Positions 1-8,408 of a DNA stretch of 64,000 nucleotides are shown here, one piece after another (the first letter of the stretch is position 1; every line of letters starts with the position of its first letter). The position numbers and the translations under genes are program-made. Below the pieces are notes generated by a model. It was not told where the DNA came from. It worked only from the letters and a program-made list of their open reading frames with translations, and ran no database searches. The stretch is from Bacteroidales bacterium (lineage in GTDB: Bacteria; Bacteroidota; Bacteroidia; Bacteroidales; UBA932), in assembly GCA_011620605.1 (NCBI GenBank), contig WOYW01000007.1, positions 42,684 to 106,683 of the forward strand. Reading direction: 5' to 3'.

Positions 1-366
1 CGTTTTTCTGCCCACCCCGGGGAGCTTTTGCAGGTCTTGGGGATCCTCGGGAACTTTCCCGTCAAAAAGAGTGATCAATGCCCGTGCCATCCCGGTAAGG
101 TGTTTTGCTTTGTTGTTGGGATACGATATGGATTTGATATACGGATAGACCTCCTCAGAAGTGGCAGCAGCCAGATCAGACGGGGTGGGATAACGTTCCA
201 GCAACGCAGGTGTGGTCATGTTTACGCGTTTGTCCGTACATTGGGCCGAAAGTATGACCGCTACCAGCAATCCGAACGGATCTGCATATTCCAGTTCAGT
301 AACCGGATCCGGCATATGTGTGCTGAACCAGCCTGTGATACCTTCAACCTCCTGCCTGCTTTTCAT
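1..366 (-). CDS. nth: Endonuclease III, 5' part only (runs off window)
   Basis: DNA glycosylase/AP lyase that removes oxidised pyrimidines in base-excision repair. Only the first 122 codons are inside the window. The reading begins ATG at 366 and ends at the helix-hairpin-helix motif LPGVGRKT (residues 115-122), whose lysine 121 aligns with the catalytic Lys120 of E. coli Nth; the catalytic Asp and the iron-sulfur cysteines would lie beyond base 1. Residues around 33-44 (LLVAVILSAQCTDKRV) are the typical Nth helix. The start codon overlaps the ftsE stop as ATGA, so the two genes are translationally coupled. Identification by motif is strong; only completeness is unknown. Confidence 0.93.
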   Translation of the reverse strand, partial: MKSRQEVEGITGWFSTHMPDPVTELEYADPFGLLVAVILSAQCTDKRVNMTTPALLERYPTPSDLAAATSEEVYPYIKSISYPNNKAKHLTGMARALITLFDGKVPEDPQDLQKLPGVGRKT

Positions 367-1070
367 GATTCCATAAAAGTGGAAAAGTCAATTTCCTGAC
401 GGTCTGCTACTTCCGTACATTTTCCTGCTTCACATTTAAAGATCCGTCCCGGGTAGCGTTGCAACAGCTGCAGGTTGTGGGTTACTACCATCATGGCCGG
501 CTTTTGTTTATCATGTATGTTCATAAACAATTGCATGATCTCCTGCTGGGTATCGCTGTCCAGGTTCCCGGTGGGTTCATCGGCCAGGATGATCTCCGGG
601 TTGTTCAGTACGGCACGGGCTATGGCTACCCGTTGCTGTTCTCCGCCCGATAACTGGTGAGGCATTTTATGTTTTTTGTGCAGCATTCCCACACTGTCAA
701 GCGCCTCTTCAATGCGTTGCTGTATTTCTTTTTTATTTTTCCACCCGGTAGAACGGAGAACGAATTCCAGGTTGTCGTAAGCCGAACGATCCTGTAAAAG
801 CTGAAAATCCTGAAAAACAACGCCGATCTTCCTTCTTAAAAAAGGTATTTTTTTTCTTTTCAGCTTGATCAGATCGAATCCTGCTACCTGTGCTTCTCCT
901 TTTAATACAGGGAATTCTCCGATCAGACTTTTTACCAATGAAGTTTTCCCGGAGCCAACACGTCCCACCAGGTATATGAAATCTCCTTTGTCAAGAGTCA
1001 GGTCTACGCCTGCCAGGATCAGATTCGCGTCCTTTATAATGTCTACACCGGAGAGCTTGATAAGAGCCAT
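363..1070 (-). CDS. ftsE: Cell-division ABC ATPase FtsE
   Basis: ATP-binding subunit that, with the membrane protein FtsX, controls peptidoglycan hydrolases at the septum. From ATG 1070 the protein has 235 residues: Walker [10 protein letters not shown] at 36-44, Q-loop near 88, signature LSGGEQQR at 140-147, Walker B with ADEPTGNLD near 163-171 and the switch histidine in VTH at 196-198. A TTG six codons upstream is a poorer start because a TAnnTTTG promoter-like box (1093-1084 on this strand) covers it. ftsX is not adjacent, which is common in Bacteroidales. LolD-like ABC ATPases are the main alternative; the DEPTGNLD motif is shared, so the name rests on overall resemblance. Confidence 0.85.
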   Translation of the reverse strand: MALIKLSGVDIIKDANLILAGVDLTLDKGDFIYLVGRVGSGKTSLVKSLIGEFPVLKGEAQVAGFDLIKLKRKKIPFLRRKIGVVFQDFQLLQDRSAYDNLEFVLRSTGWKNKKEIQQRIEEALDSVGMLHKKHKMPHQLSGGEQQRVAIARAVLNNPEIILADEPTGNLDSDTQQEIMQLFMNIHDKQKPAMMVVTHNLQLLQRYPGRIFKCEAGKCTEVADRQEIDFSTFMES

Positions 1071-1157
1071 AATTCGGATTTTTAACAAAGATAATAAAAC
1101 GGGGTAGGTTATTAAAATTTAAAAAAGTAAAAAATTCGGTGTTATTTTAAAAATGCT

Positions 1158-1166
1158 TACATTTGC
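1158..1166 (+). promoter_or_regulatory. -7 box of the ABC/GntR operon
   Basis: TACATTTGC fits the Bacteroidota TAnnTTTGC -7 consensus and lies 31 bases before the ABC ATPase ATG. No good TTTG -33 box is seen at the usual spacing, which would suit a promoter controlled by the adjacent operator. Confidence 0.55.
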
Positions 1167-1168
1167 AG

Positions 1169-1192
1169 TATACTAATATACTAACACACTAG
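1169..1192 (+). promoter_or_regulatory. Three tandem 8-bp repeats, probable GntR (YtrA-type) operator
   Basis: Three back-to-back octamers, TATACTAA, TATACTAA and CACACTAG, occupy 1169-1192, directly after the -7 box and directly before the first ATG of the operon. TAGTATA-type half sites of this kind are typical of YtrA-subfamily GntR operators, and the operon encodes such a regulator at 2841. The position over the transcription start implies repression. Binding is inferred. Confidence 0.55.
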
Positions 1193-1196
1193 CAAT

Positions 1197-2036
1197 ATGA
1201 TACAAATCAACGATTTATCGTTTAGTTATGGCAGGAACAAAGTCTTTGACCGTCTGACTTTGTCCCTTGAAAAAGGAAATATATACGGCCTGCTGGGGCA
1301 AAACGGGGTAGGAAAAACTACATTGCTCAAGATCATGGCCGGGTTGTTAAAAAGCGAACAGGCTGCCTGCCGTGTCAACGGATTTCATCCATACAAACGG
1401 AAACCTGTTTTCCTGGCGGATATATATTACCTGCCGGAAGAACCGGCCTGTCCTCCGGGAACGGTGGGAGAGTTAGGAAAAAATTACGGTATTTTTTATC
1501 CGGGTTTCAAAAAGGAAAAATTTTATTCCCTGTTGGATCGCTTTGAGGTAAAACCTGAAAAGAGGTTTAAAGATCTGTCGGCAGGACAACAGAAGAAAGC
1601 GTACATATCTTATGCCCTGTCACTGAATACCGGGATACTCCTTTTGGACGAACCGAGCAACGGGCTGGACATTCCTTCCAAAGCCCTTTTCCGGAGTATC
1701 GTGGCCGGACACATCAATGAAGAGCACATCATGGTCATTTCTACGCACCAGGTAAGGGATCTGGAACATCTGATAGATCCGGTGATCATCCTTGACAACA
1801 AAGGAGTGTTACTCCATGCTACCGTTCAAAAAATTACAGAAAAGGTCTGCTTTGTAACAAAATCCGACAGTGATCCCGATGCATTGTATTCAGAGGAAAC
1901 ACCCCTGGGATATGCCATGGTTATAGCTAATACCTGTGGATTGGATACCAAAGTGAACCTGGAAGCCTTATTTAATGCGGTACTGACACATAAAGAATGG
2001 TTTGACGAAAATTTTAAAGAGTTTGATCATGAATAA
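1197..2036 (+). CDS. ABC transporter ATP-binding protein
   Basis: ATPase of an ABC exporter, 279 residues. Walker A GQNGVGKTT is at 34-42, signature LSAGQQKK at 127-134 and Walker B ILLLDEPSNGLD at 147-158; the region after about residue 205 is a short accessory C-terminal tail. It is the first gene of a three-gene unit with a permease (overlap 8 bases) and a GntR regulator, an arrangement like the YtrABC / antibiotic-stress exporters of Firmicutes. The substrate cannot be read from the sequence. ATG 1197 follows the operator repeats immediately, so the 5' leader is very short. Confidence 0.88.
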   Translation: MIQINDLSFSYGRNKVFDRLTLSLEKGNIYGLLGQNGVGKTTLLKIMAGLLKSEQAACRVNGFHPYKRKPVFLADIYYLPEEPACPPGTVGELGKNYGIFYPGFKKEKFYSLLDRFEVKPEKRFKDLSAGQQKKAYISYALSLNTGILLLDEPSNGLDIPSKALFRSIVAGHINEEHIMVISTHQVRDLEHLIDPVIILDNKGVLLHATVQKITEKVCFVTKSDSDPDALYSEETPLGYAMVIANTCGLDTKVNLEALFNAVLTHKEWFDENFKEFDHE

Positions 2037-2841
2037 TATATTTAATTTCAAGCGTTTTTGTGCCATTGCGGCCAAAGAGATCAGGGAATATTCCCGAAAT
2101 TATGGTATTTCAATTATCAGTATTCTGGGTATATATTTATTATTTCTGGTACTGCCTTTACTTGTTGGCGGTTCGGTAAGTGCATTGTCTCGTATCAATA
2201 TGATCATGCTCATGACAGCGGTCATCATGATAGTAGCACCCTCAAAACTTTACGGGACAGTCAATCACCACCGGAAAGGACTGAACTATGTATTACTTCC
2301 CGTATCTACACTGGAGAAAACATTGAGCATGTTATTTATCACTGCCGTTTTTACTACGTTCATTACGACTGCAGGACTACTCATCCTGGACACTGTTGTA
2401 TACCTGATCATGCCGTTACGTCTTAATGAAATGCTTTTTACAGCCCACTCCTTGGAACTCATGGGTATTGAGATCCTGAGTTTGCTGGTGATACAATCCT
2501 GGTTCGTTTTAGGCAATATGATGTTTAAAAACCAGAAAGTAGCCAAAACCATACTAAGTCTGTTGGGGCTGGTTATTTTGATTGGGCTGCTTTTTTTGCT
2601 CATTTTCCATATTATAGGTTATGAAAAAGTAGGCCTTATCTTTGAAAAACAATTTTCGGATATGGATATGAACATTGACGGGAGCAAGATCAGGGTACTG
2701 GGTATGGGAGATCTGAGGGAGGTGGTAAAAGATATTCCCATATTTAAAAAGATGATGACCATACAACATATTTTATGGGCTGTTATAGGCCTGGGGTGTT
2801 GGACCGGTACCTACCGGCTGATAAAAACAAATAAATATTGA
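2029..2841 (+). CDS. ABC transporter permease
   Basis: Integral membrane partner of the preceding ATPase, about 270 residues with roughly six hydrophobic helices (for example residues near 24-42, 55-72, 98-118, 146-162, 176-196 and 243-260). The chosen ATG at 2029 overlaps the ATPase stop by 8 bases; a TTG 27 bases further upstream would give a larger overlap and is less likely. It lacks motifs diagnostic of a substrate. The stop TGA shares its A with the ATG of the GntR gene, indicating translational coupling. Confidence 0.8.
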   Translation: MNNIFNFKRFCAIAAKEIREYSRNYGISIISILGIYLLFLVLPLLVGGSVSALSRINMIMLMTAVIMIVAPSKLYGTVNHHRKGLNYVLLPVSTLEKTLSMLFITAVFTTFITTAGLLILDTVVYLIMPLRLNEMLFTAHSLELMGIEILSLLVIQSWFVLGNMMFKNQKVAKTILSLLGLVILIGLLFLLIFHIIGYEKVGLIFEKQFSDMDMNIDGSKIRVLGMGDLREVVKDIPIFKKMMTIQHILWAVIGLGCWTGTYRLIKTNKY

Positions 2842-3206
2842 TGATTATGGAATTCAACGAACATAAAGCCATTTACCTGCAGATAGCCGAATCGTTATGC
2901 GAAAGGATACTGAGCGGCAAATTGAATGCAGAAGACCGGATCCCATCGGTGCGGGAACTGGGGGCGACAATGGGAGTAAATCCCAATACGATAGCCCGGA
3001 CCTACGATCATCTTCAGCAAAGGGAGATCATATACAACAAAAGAGGTATAGGTTATTTTGTGGCTCCCGGTGCCCGGCAGGAGATCATCAAGGCACTTAA
3101 GGATCGCTTTTTAAAGGAAGAACTTCCTGTATTTTTTAAACGGATGGATATGCTGTCCATATCGATGAATGAAATTGAAAATTATTACAAACAAGAATCC
3201 AAATGA
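2841..3206 (+). CDS. GntR-family regulator, YtrA subfamily
   Basis: A short transcription factor of about 121 residues. The N-terminal 75 residues form a GntR winged helix (YLQIAESLCERILSG, then IPSVRELGATMGVNPNTIARTY), and the C-terminal part is only about 40 residues, which is the YtrA layout without a large ligand domain. It is embedded between the ABC permease and the outer-membrane protein; start and stop both overlap the neighbours (TGATG and ATGA). It is the obvious candidate to bind the tandem repeats at 1169-1192 and autoregulate the operon. A second ATG at 2847 is an equally possible start. Confidence 0.88.
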   Translation: MIMEFNEHKAIYLQIAESLCERILSGKLNAEDRIPSVRELGATMGVNPNTIARTYDHLQQREIIYNKRGIGYFVAPGARQEIIKALKDRFLKEELPVFFKRMDMLSISMNEIENYYKQESK

Positions 3207-5677
3207 AAATCTTTGCGACAATTTTGTCAATTCTTTTACTGGGGGCCGTGAACCTGATGGCAGCCGCAAACACGACGACCATCAAAGGGGTTGTTATTGA
3301 TAAAGAAACCCGGACTCCGCTTTCATATGCTACGGTTGCCGTCAGGAACGGCAGTGATGAGGTTATAGCTGCTGCCACGGCAAATGAAGACGGAATTTTT
3401 TCGATCAGCAACGTACCTCACGGTTCGTACCGTCTTGTTGCCACCTTTATTGGGTACAAAGAACATGAAACGCCGGTACAATTGAATACTTCTGAAATGG
3501 ATGCTGGTACCATTGAAATGGAAGAGGATGTGGAAACGCTTGAAACAGCAGTTATTACAGCAAGGGTCCCTCTGATTGAACAGAAAATTGATAAAATTGT
3601 CATGAACGTGGCCGAGGCTGTATCAACCGAGGGAAGCAATGCCCTGGAAGTATTGCGAAAAGCCCCGGGGGTGACCATCGATATGGACGGAAACGTAAAA
3701 CTCAACGGCCAGGCTGTGAGCATCTGGATTGACGGACGTCCTTCTTACATGAGTGGTCTGGAGCTTGAAGCTCTGTTGAGATCCACCGAAGGAACGACCA
3801 TTGATAAGATAGAGCTTATGGCGCATCCATCTGCCCGTTACGATGCCGAAGGCACCGGGGGGATCATTAATATTAAGATGAAGAAAAACCTGCTGAAGGG
3901 ATTCAGTGGTATGGCCAACGGTTTTTACGGAGGTATGAAACACCAACTCTACGAACAGGAGGCCGGAGGGGGCTTGAATCTGAACCTGCGTACCGATAAA
4001 ACAAACACATTGCTTAATTATGGCGGACGTTACGAAGAAATGGGAGCCACGTTGGATTCCTGGACCGGTTTGGGCGGAAATACCGGTTTTGAACAGATAT
4101 CGCATTCCGATTTTCTGATAGGATCGCAGAGTCATACCATAAAACTGGCCAATGATTTCTATATTGACAAAAAGAACACGGTGGGATTTATAGTAACCAC
4201 CATGTTCCGGGATCAGACACAGGATAATTATGGGGATCAGAATTTTACCAATTTCTATCTTAACGAACAGCTTGTAAATAGTATTAAGAGCATAATAGAA
4301 ACGGGTTCCGACTACGACAATATTACTACAAACATCAATTACACGGGTTTATTTAATGAGCAAAAGGCACAGGAATTGACCTTTAACGGTGATTACGCCT
4401 ATTACGACATTGCTTCCCGGAATTTTCAGGATAACAGCATAGTTACCGGGACCGGTATTAGTGAAATGTTTCGTCAGAACAGCCAGCAGTATATAAACCT
4501 GGTTTCGGGAAGGGCGGATTACCAGCAATCTTTCTGGAAAACGGGTATGCTGGAAACCGGTCTTAAGTGGGCTATGACGCAAACCGATAACGATCTGAAC
4601 CGGGAAGATTTTCTGAATAATATCTGGCAGCCCAATACCAACATGTCCAACCAGTTTTTATATACCGAACACATTGCTGCGGCATATGCATCGGTAGGCC
4701 GGATGTTGGGAACCAAATGGATGCTTAAATTGGGATTGCGCGGAGAATATACATATGCACTGGGAAATTGGATCACGGCGCAAAAAGAAACCGTAAAAAG
4801 TTATTTTAATGTTTTTCCTACCGTTTTTGTAGGATACAATCCTTCGGCAATCTGGCGTCTGACGCTCTCCTATACAAGCCGTATAGGCAGGCCGTCTTTC
4901 AACCAGCTGAATCCTTTCCGGAACTACGTCGACGCCAATTCCTACGTGGAGGGAAATCCGGATCTTGATCCGCAGCTCTCGGATCAGCTGGCACTGAGCG
5001 TTAATTTCAAAACGCATTACAACCTGGCTTTGATCTACGCACATACCCGGAATCTGATCATGCAAAATCCTTATTACGATCAGACAGGGACCAAGATGCT
5101 TATGTATGAAAATTTCGGGAATCAGAATATGGCAGGAGGTGCCTTGTCCATCAGTGAACTACCCATCACTCAATGGCTGCATTTTACAGCAAGCGGAACA
5201 TGTCTCTATATGACCAATTCTGCAGATCCCGCTCAGGGTCAGACAGAACGGTACGTTAATAACGGTATGTTGACCAATGCTTACGGTCAGTTGACTTTCC
5301 TGTTGCCAAAAAACTGGAAAATCGAGATCGACGCTATGTTCCAGGGAAAGATCCCATACGGTTATTTCATCATAGAACCAATATTCATGACCAGTGGCGG
5401 AATTAAGAAAAACTTCCTGGACAACAAAGCCACTTTAAGTCTCAATGTCAATGATATTTTTAATACCTTTGATAACAACCTGAAGTTCAATTCGGATAGT
5501 GATGTTCAATACACACTGGACCAGAAGATAAATCTTCAGAAGGTCAGGTTGAGTTTCAGTATACGTTTTGGACAGGGAAAAGCTGCCAGGGCCAGGAAGG
5601 TGGGGAATCTTGAAGAAGCTTCCAGGGTTGGAACTTCAGGCGGTATTTCCACCGATACTTCAGGCGGATTAAAGTGA
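3203..5677 (+). CDS. Outer-membrane beta-barrel protein, TonB-receptor-like
   Basis: An 824-residue exported protein. A signal peptide covers about residues 1-23. A CarboxypepD_reg-like beta-sandwich follows (about 26-110, starting GVVIDKETRTPLSYATV), then a plug-like segment (about 115-235, with VLRKAPGVTIDMDGNVKLNG) and a long barrel rich in aromatic strands resembling the OMP_b-brl family. The C-terminus has an extra polar tail (about 790-824) after the last strand. It starts at ATGA overlapping the GntR stop, so it is co-transcribed with the ABC exporter; the operon could link inner-membrane export with an outer-membrane step. No SusD partner is present. Substrate unknown. Confidence 0.82.
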   Translation: MKIFATILSILLLGAVNLMAAANTTTIKGVVIDKETRTPLSYATVAVRNGSDEVIAAATANEDGIFSISNVPHGSYRLVATFIGYKEHETPVQLNTSEMDAGTIEMEEDVETLETAVITARVPLIEQKIDKIVMNVAEAVSTEGSNALEVLRKAPGVTIDMDGNVKLNGQAVSIWIDGRPSYMSGLELEALLRSTEGTTIDKIELMAHPSARYDAEGTGGIINIKMKKNLLKGFSGMANGFYGGMKHQLYEQEAGGGLNLNLRTDKTNTLLNYGGRYEEMGATLDSWTGLGGNTGFEQISHSDFLIGSQSHTIKLANDFYIDKKNTVGFIVTTMFRDQTQDNYGDQNFTNFYLNEQLVNSIKSIIETGSDYDNITTNINYTGLFNEQKAQELTFNGDYAYYDIASRNFQDNSIVTGTGISEMFRQNSQQYINLVSGRADYQQSFWKTGMLETGLKWAMTQTDNDLNREDFLNNIWQPNTNMSNQFLYTEHIAAAYASVGRMLGTKWMLKLGLRGEYTYALGNWITAQKETVKSYFNVFPTVFVGYNPSAIWRLTLSYTSRIGRPSFNQLNPFRNYVDANSYVEGNPDLDPQLSDQLALSVNFKTHYNLALIYAHTRNLIMQNPYYDQTGTKMLMYENFGNQNMAGGALSISELPITQWLHFTASGTCLYMTNSADPAQGQTERYVNNGMLTNAYGQLTFLLPKNWKIEIDAMFQGKIPYGYFIIEPIFMTSGGIKKNFLDNKATLSLNVNDIFNTFDNNLKFNSDSDVQYTLDQKINLQKVRLSFSIRFGQGKAARARKVGNLEEASRVGTSGGISTDTSGGLK

Positions 5678-5693
5678 TATTATCATAATTTTT

Positions 5694-6461
5694 ATGAGAA
5701 GAAAATACAAATTGGGAATGGCCTTTGGCGGTGGAGGCGCCAGAGGCTATTATCATGCAGGAGCGTTGAAGCGCCTGTTGGAATTGGGATACAGGCCCGA
5801 TATGGTGTCCGGGACAAGCGTGGGGTCAATAGTGGCCGCCATGTATGCCCAGGGATTAACCATAGAGGAAATGCTGGAAGCATTCAGGGAACTTAACCTG
5901 AAAGATTTTTTGGAACCCAGGATACCTAAGGAGTACCTGGTGGATTCAAAACCGGTAAAAAAAATCCTGGAAGAAACACTTAAAGCAAAGACTTTTGAAG
6001 AGTTAAAGATACCTTTAAAAGTAGTTGCGACCTGTCTTGAAACTGCTAAGGAAGTAGTTTTTGACAGTGGCCCGCTTATTGATGCCATATTGGCTTCCTG
6101 CAGCGTTCCGGTGGTTTTTCCTCCTGTGAAAATGGATGGTAAACATTATGTAGACGGCGGAGTCATAAGGAATGTTCCCGTATTGCCCCTCCGTAAAGAA
6201 TGCAAAAAAGTCTTTGCCCTGAATTTATTTCCCGAACCGGAACGGAATACGGATTATACCAGAAACATGAAATACATAGCCGAACGCTGTGTTACCATGT
6301 TATTCAATGCCAATGCTTCCTATGACATGGATCTGGCCGATCTGGTCATTGAAGATGAAGAAATGGCGGTTTACAATGCCTATGATCTAAAACATAAAGA
6401 AGAGATGTTTGACCTGGGATACAACGCCAGGGCACTCAGATCACTCGACAAACTTACATAG
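5694..6461 (+). CDS. Patatin-like phospholipase
   Basis: Serine acyl hydrolase of the patatin/RssA type, 255 residues. The oxyanion-hole glycine stretch GGGGARG is at 12-18, the nucleophile elbow GTSVGS at 40-45 (Ser42) and the catalytic Asp in VDGG at about 153-156. There is no signal peptide, so it is cytoplasmic or membrane-associated. It is shorter than Bacteroidota patatins that carry a C-terminal barrel. The 3' end overlaps the oppositely oriented FMN reductase gene by 21 bases. The natural lipid substrate is not known. Confidence 0.88.
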   Translation: MRRKYKLGMAFGGGGARGYYHAGALKRLLELGYRPDMVSGTSVGSIVAAMYAQGLTIEEMLEAFRELNLKDFLEPRIPKEYLVDSKPVKKILEETLKAKTFEELKIPLKVVATCLETAKEVVFDSGPLIDAILASCSVPVVFPPVKMDGKHYVDGGVIRNVPVLPLRKECKKVFALNLFPEPERNTDYTRNMKYIAERCVTMLFNANASYDMDLADLVIEDEEMAVYNAYDLKHKEEMFDLGYNARALRSLDKLT

Positions 6462-7004
6462 CCAACGGCCATAGGAACGGAAGAATCTATGGATCAGTTC
6501 TTCCATACGGCTATCGGTCAGATGCCCCTGATGGTCAAAAAGATCGGAGGCACCCCCAATATACATCTCGGGCTGTGCCATAACGGGGGCATTCAGGCAA
6601 ACCAGGGACTGTCTTAAATGATGGTTGGCACCGAACCCGCCTATGGCTCCCATGGACACAGAGATCACGGCAGAAGGTTTGTTACTCCATACATTTTGTT
6701 TGTAGGGCCGGGATCCCACATCAATGGCATTCTTCATGGCAGCCGTGGTGGATCGGTTATATTCCGGTGTAATGAAAATGACTCCGTCAAATTCTTTGAT
6801 CTTTTTACGGAAAGCCGTCCATTCCCGGGGTGTACTGTCTTCCAGATCCTCGTTGTACAGGGGAAGATTCCCGATTTCCACAATTTCCAGGTCTATTGTG
6901 TCAGGAGCCAGGTCAATCAGTACCCTTGCCATTTTCCGGTTGAGGGATTCCTTTCTGAGACTGCCTACTAATAAGGCGATTTGTTTTCTTTCCTTAATTT
7001 CCAT
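6441..7004 (-). CDS. NADPH-dependent FMN reductase family protein
   Basis: Flavodoxin-fold quinone/azo/chromate reductase-like protein of 187 residues. The phosphate-binding loop LVGSLRKESLNRKMA (about 13-27) and the flavin-contact motif TPEYNRSTTAAMKNAID are visible, both typical of the SsuE/ChrR/ArsH-like group. It probably binds FMN and reduces quinones or similar compounds. Upstream on this strand is TATATTTGT (7047-7039), a possible -7 box. Tail-to-tail overlap with the patatin gene. Confidence 0.85.
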   Translation of the reverse strand: MEIKERKQIALLVGSLRKESLNRKMARVLIDLAPDTIDLEIVEIGNLPLYNEDLEDSTPREWTAFRKKIKEFDGVIFITPEYNRSTTAAMKNAIDVGSRPYKQNVWSNKPSAVISVSMGAIGGFGANHHLRQSLVCLNAPVMAQPEMYIGGASDLFDHQGHLTDSRMEELIHRFFRSYGRWLCKFVE

Positions 7005-7087
7005 GAGATCAAGTATAAAGTTATCAATCCGGTCAATTACAAATATAATATTTTAATTGCTAAATTTGTTATTATGAAACCTCCATG

Positions 7088-7583
7088 ACGAATTAGACGT
7101 CCAAGCGAATGAAAAAGAGAGGTAATCGTATCTTTGTTAGCAATAAAACATAAGAACGATGGACCCTCAAATAAGTTTCAATCAAGTCGTATCCAGGGGA
7201 TGCGGCATAGATGTCCACCAGAAAGTGGTGGTAGCCACGATAAGTGGCGAAGGCCTAAAGCAGGAAACCCGGGAGTTCGGGACCTTTACGCGCTCTTTGA
7301 CAGAACTGAAAGACTGGTTATTGGAAAACGGAGTCACACACGTGGCCATGGAGAGTACAGGTATTTATTGGAAGTCTGTTTACCATGTGATAAATGGAAT
7401 GGAGGAGTATAAAGAACCTGGAGCAGATTATGTAACCCAACGGGTAGAAAAGAAACGGAAGCTATACCTGAAAAGAGAACTGGAAAAACTCGGTTACGCA
7501 GTCCAGCTCACCCAGCCGGCCCCACAAGCAGGATAGAAAACAAACTAAAGGTCAATTTTTACTGGGACCCGCTATTTACGAAT
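7088..7583 (+). mobile_element. Internally deleted IS110-family element
   Basis: A segment of roughly 490 bases that carries only the two ends of an IS110-type transposase. Both proposed borders contain the hexamer ACGAAT (7088-7093 and 7578-7583), which could be a duplication or recombination core; I cannot fix the borders exactly. The left side abuts a promoter-like TAAATTTG (7061-7068) followed by an ATG at 7074 that reads only four codons; the right side abuts a DoxX gene lacking its first helix. IS110 elements encode a bridge RNA in their non-coding ends, so 7094-7158 or 7537-7577 may keep part of it. Confidence 0.55.
7159..7536 (+). pseudogene. IS110-family DEDD transposase, internal deletion
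   Basis: A 125-residue open frame joining the N-terminal about 80 residues of an IS110 transposase (GCGIDVHQKVVVATI with Asp18, and HVAMESTGIYWKSVYHVI with Glu65 of the DEDD set) to its last about 45 residues (EPGADYVTQRVEKKRKLYLKREL, LGYAVQL). Full-length relatives have about 340-400 residues, so the middle, including the remaining catalytic acids and the Tnp domain serine, is missing. The join preserved the frame. A TATCTTTG -7-like box lies at 7129-7136. It cannot be an active transposase by itself. Confidence 0.8.
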
Positions 7584-7593
7584 ATCCAATTTT

Positions 7594-7941
7594 ATGATTT
7601 ATCACGGTCTTACCAAACTGTTGAATTATGAGCAATTGAGGAATGCATTTCCCGATCCACTGGGTTTGGCCAGCCATGTTTCGCTAATACTGATCTTGTT
7701 TGCGGAAATTGGCTGCAGTATCCTGATTATTGCCGGCCATCTGATAAGGCTGGCCACCATCCCGGTAATTGCAGGAATGATTGCTGCCGGCTTTGTAGTA
7801 CACGCCAGGGATCCGTTTTCGGTTAGAGAATTATCCCTGTTGTATCTGGGGCTTTTTATGGTTTTGTTGATAACAGGCGCAGGCAGCCTCTCCGTTGATC
7901 ATTATCTTTTTAGGAAAAAGGAATGGTTTTCCCGTAAATGA
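7594..7941 (+). pseudogene. DoxX-family membrane protein, 5' truncated
   Basis: The 115 readable residues match the DoxX family from its HG..KL motif onward (YHGLTKLLNYEQL, FPDPLGLASHVSL, FAEIGCSILIIAG, VHARDPF, ELSLLYL), with three further hydrophobic helices. Family members normally have a first transmembrane helix of about 25-30 residues before that motif; here the frame runs upstream only into the IS110 remnant and meets a stop at 7546. The gene has therefore lost its start and first helix. It may still be translated from ATG 7594. Its 3' end overlaps the GNAT gene by 32 bases. Confidence 0.72.
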
Positions 7942-8404
7942 CTTTGCTGTCACCGGGTGCGTAAAATCCGGGAAGTTCAGCCATTTTAAGGTATTTGTGC
8001 TTTTCGTAGAACTTTCGCGTGGGAAGGTAATCTGGTCTTCCGGATGTCTCTATCCATATTTGTTTACCGTTCCGTATGAGGATAGCTTGCTCCATTCTGG
8101 TTATTAATCCTGATCCCAGACCTTGTCCCTGCAGATCTTTACGTACAGCCATCCAGTAAATATCCCAACCCGAACGTGTACAGGGCGTGGGCCCGTAGAC
8201 GGCATATCCGGCACAAACCCCGTTCTCCATAGCAATGATACAATAATAACCCGAAGCCTCACCCTGATCCAGGTAAGACTGCAATACCTCAAGTGCCACC
8301 TCAATCTCAAAATTATAGAACAAACCCGTGGACTCCATGACAGCGGTCAGTGATCTAAGATCTTGTTTAAACAGAACATCACGAAAAGTAAATGACATAT
8401 TCAT
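7910..8404 (-). CDS. GNAT-family N-acetyltransferase
   Basis: Acetyl-CoA-dependent acyltransferase of 164 residues. The acetyl-CoA pyrophosphate loop is QGQGLG at 92-97 following YWMAVRKD, and the C-terminal beta-bulge region reads FYEKHKYLKMAELPGFYAPGD. It lies 4 bases after the second ATP-grasp gene on the same strand and is probably co-transcribed with both. This context suggests the ligase product or an amino-acid precursor as acetyl acceptor, but the substrate cannot be determined here. Confidence 0.85.
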   Translation of the reverse strand: MNMSFTFRDVLFKQDLRSLTAVMESTGLFYNFEIEVALEVLQSYLDQGEASGYYCIIAMENGVCAGYAVYGPTPCTRSGWDIYWMAVRKDLQGQGLGSGLITRMEQAILIRNGKQIWIETSGRPDYLPTRKFYEKHKYLKMAELPGFYAPGDSKVIYGKTIPFS

Positions 8405-8408
8405 CAGT

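Noticed and set aside
28..399. Plus-strand open frame of 123 codons at the window start
   Set aside because: It is antisense to nth, whose motifs (LPGVGRKT) are clear on the minus strand.
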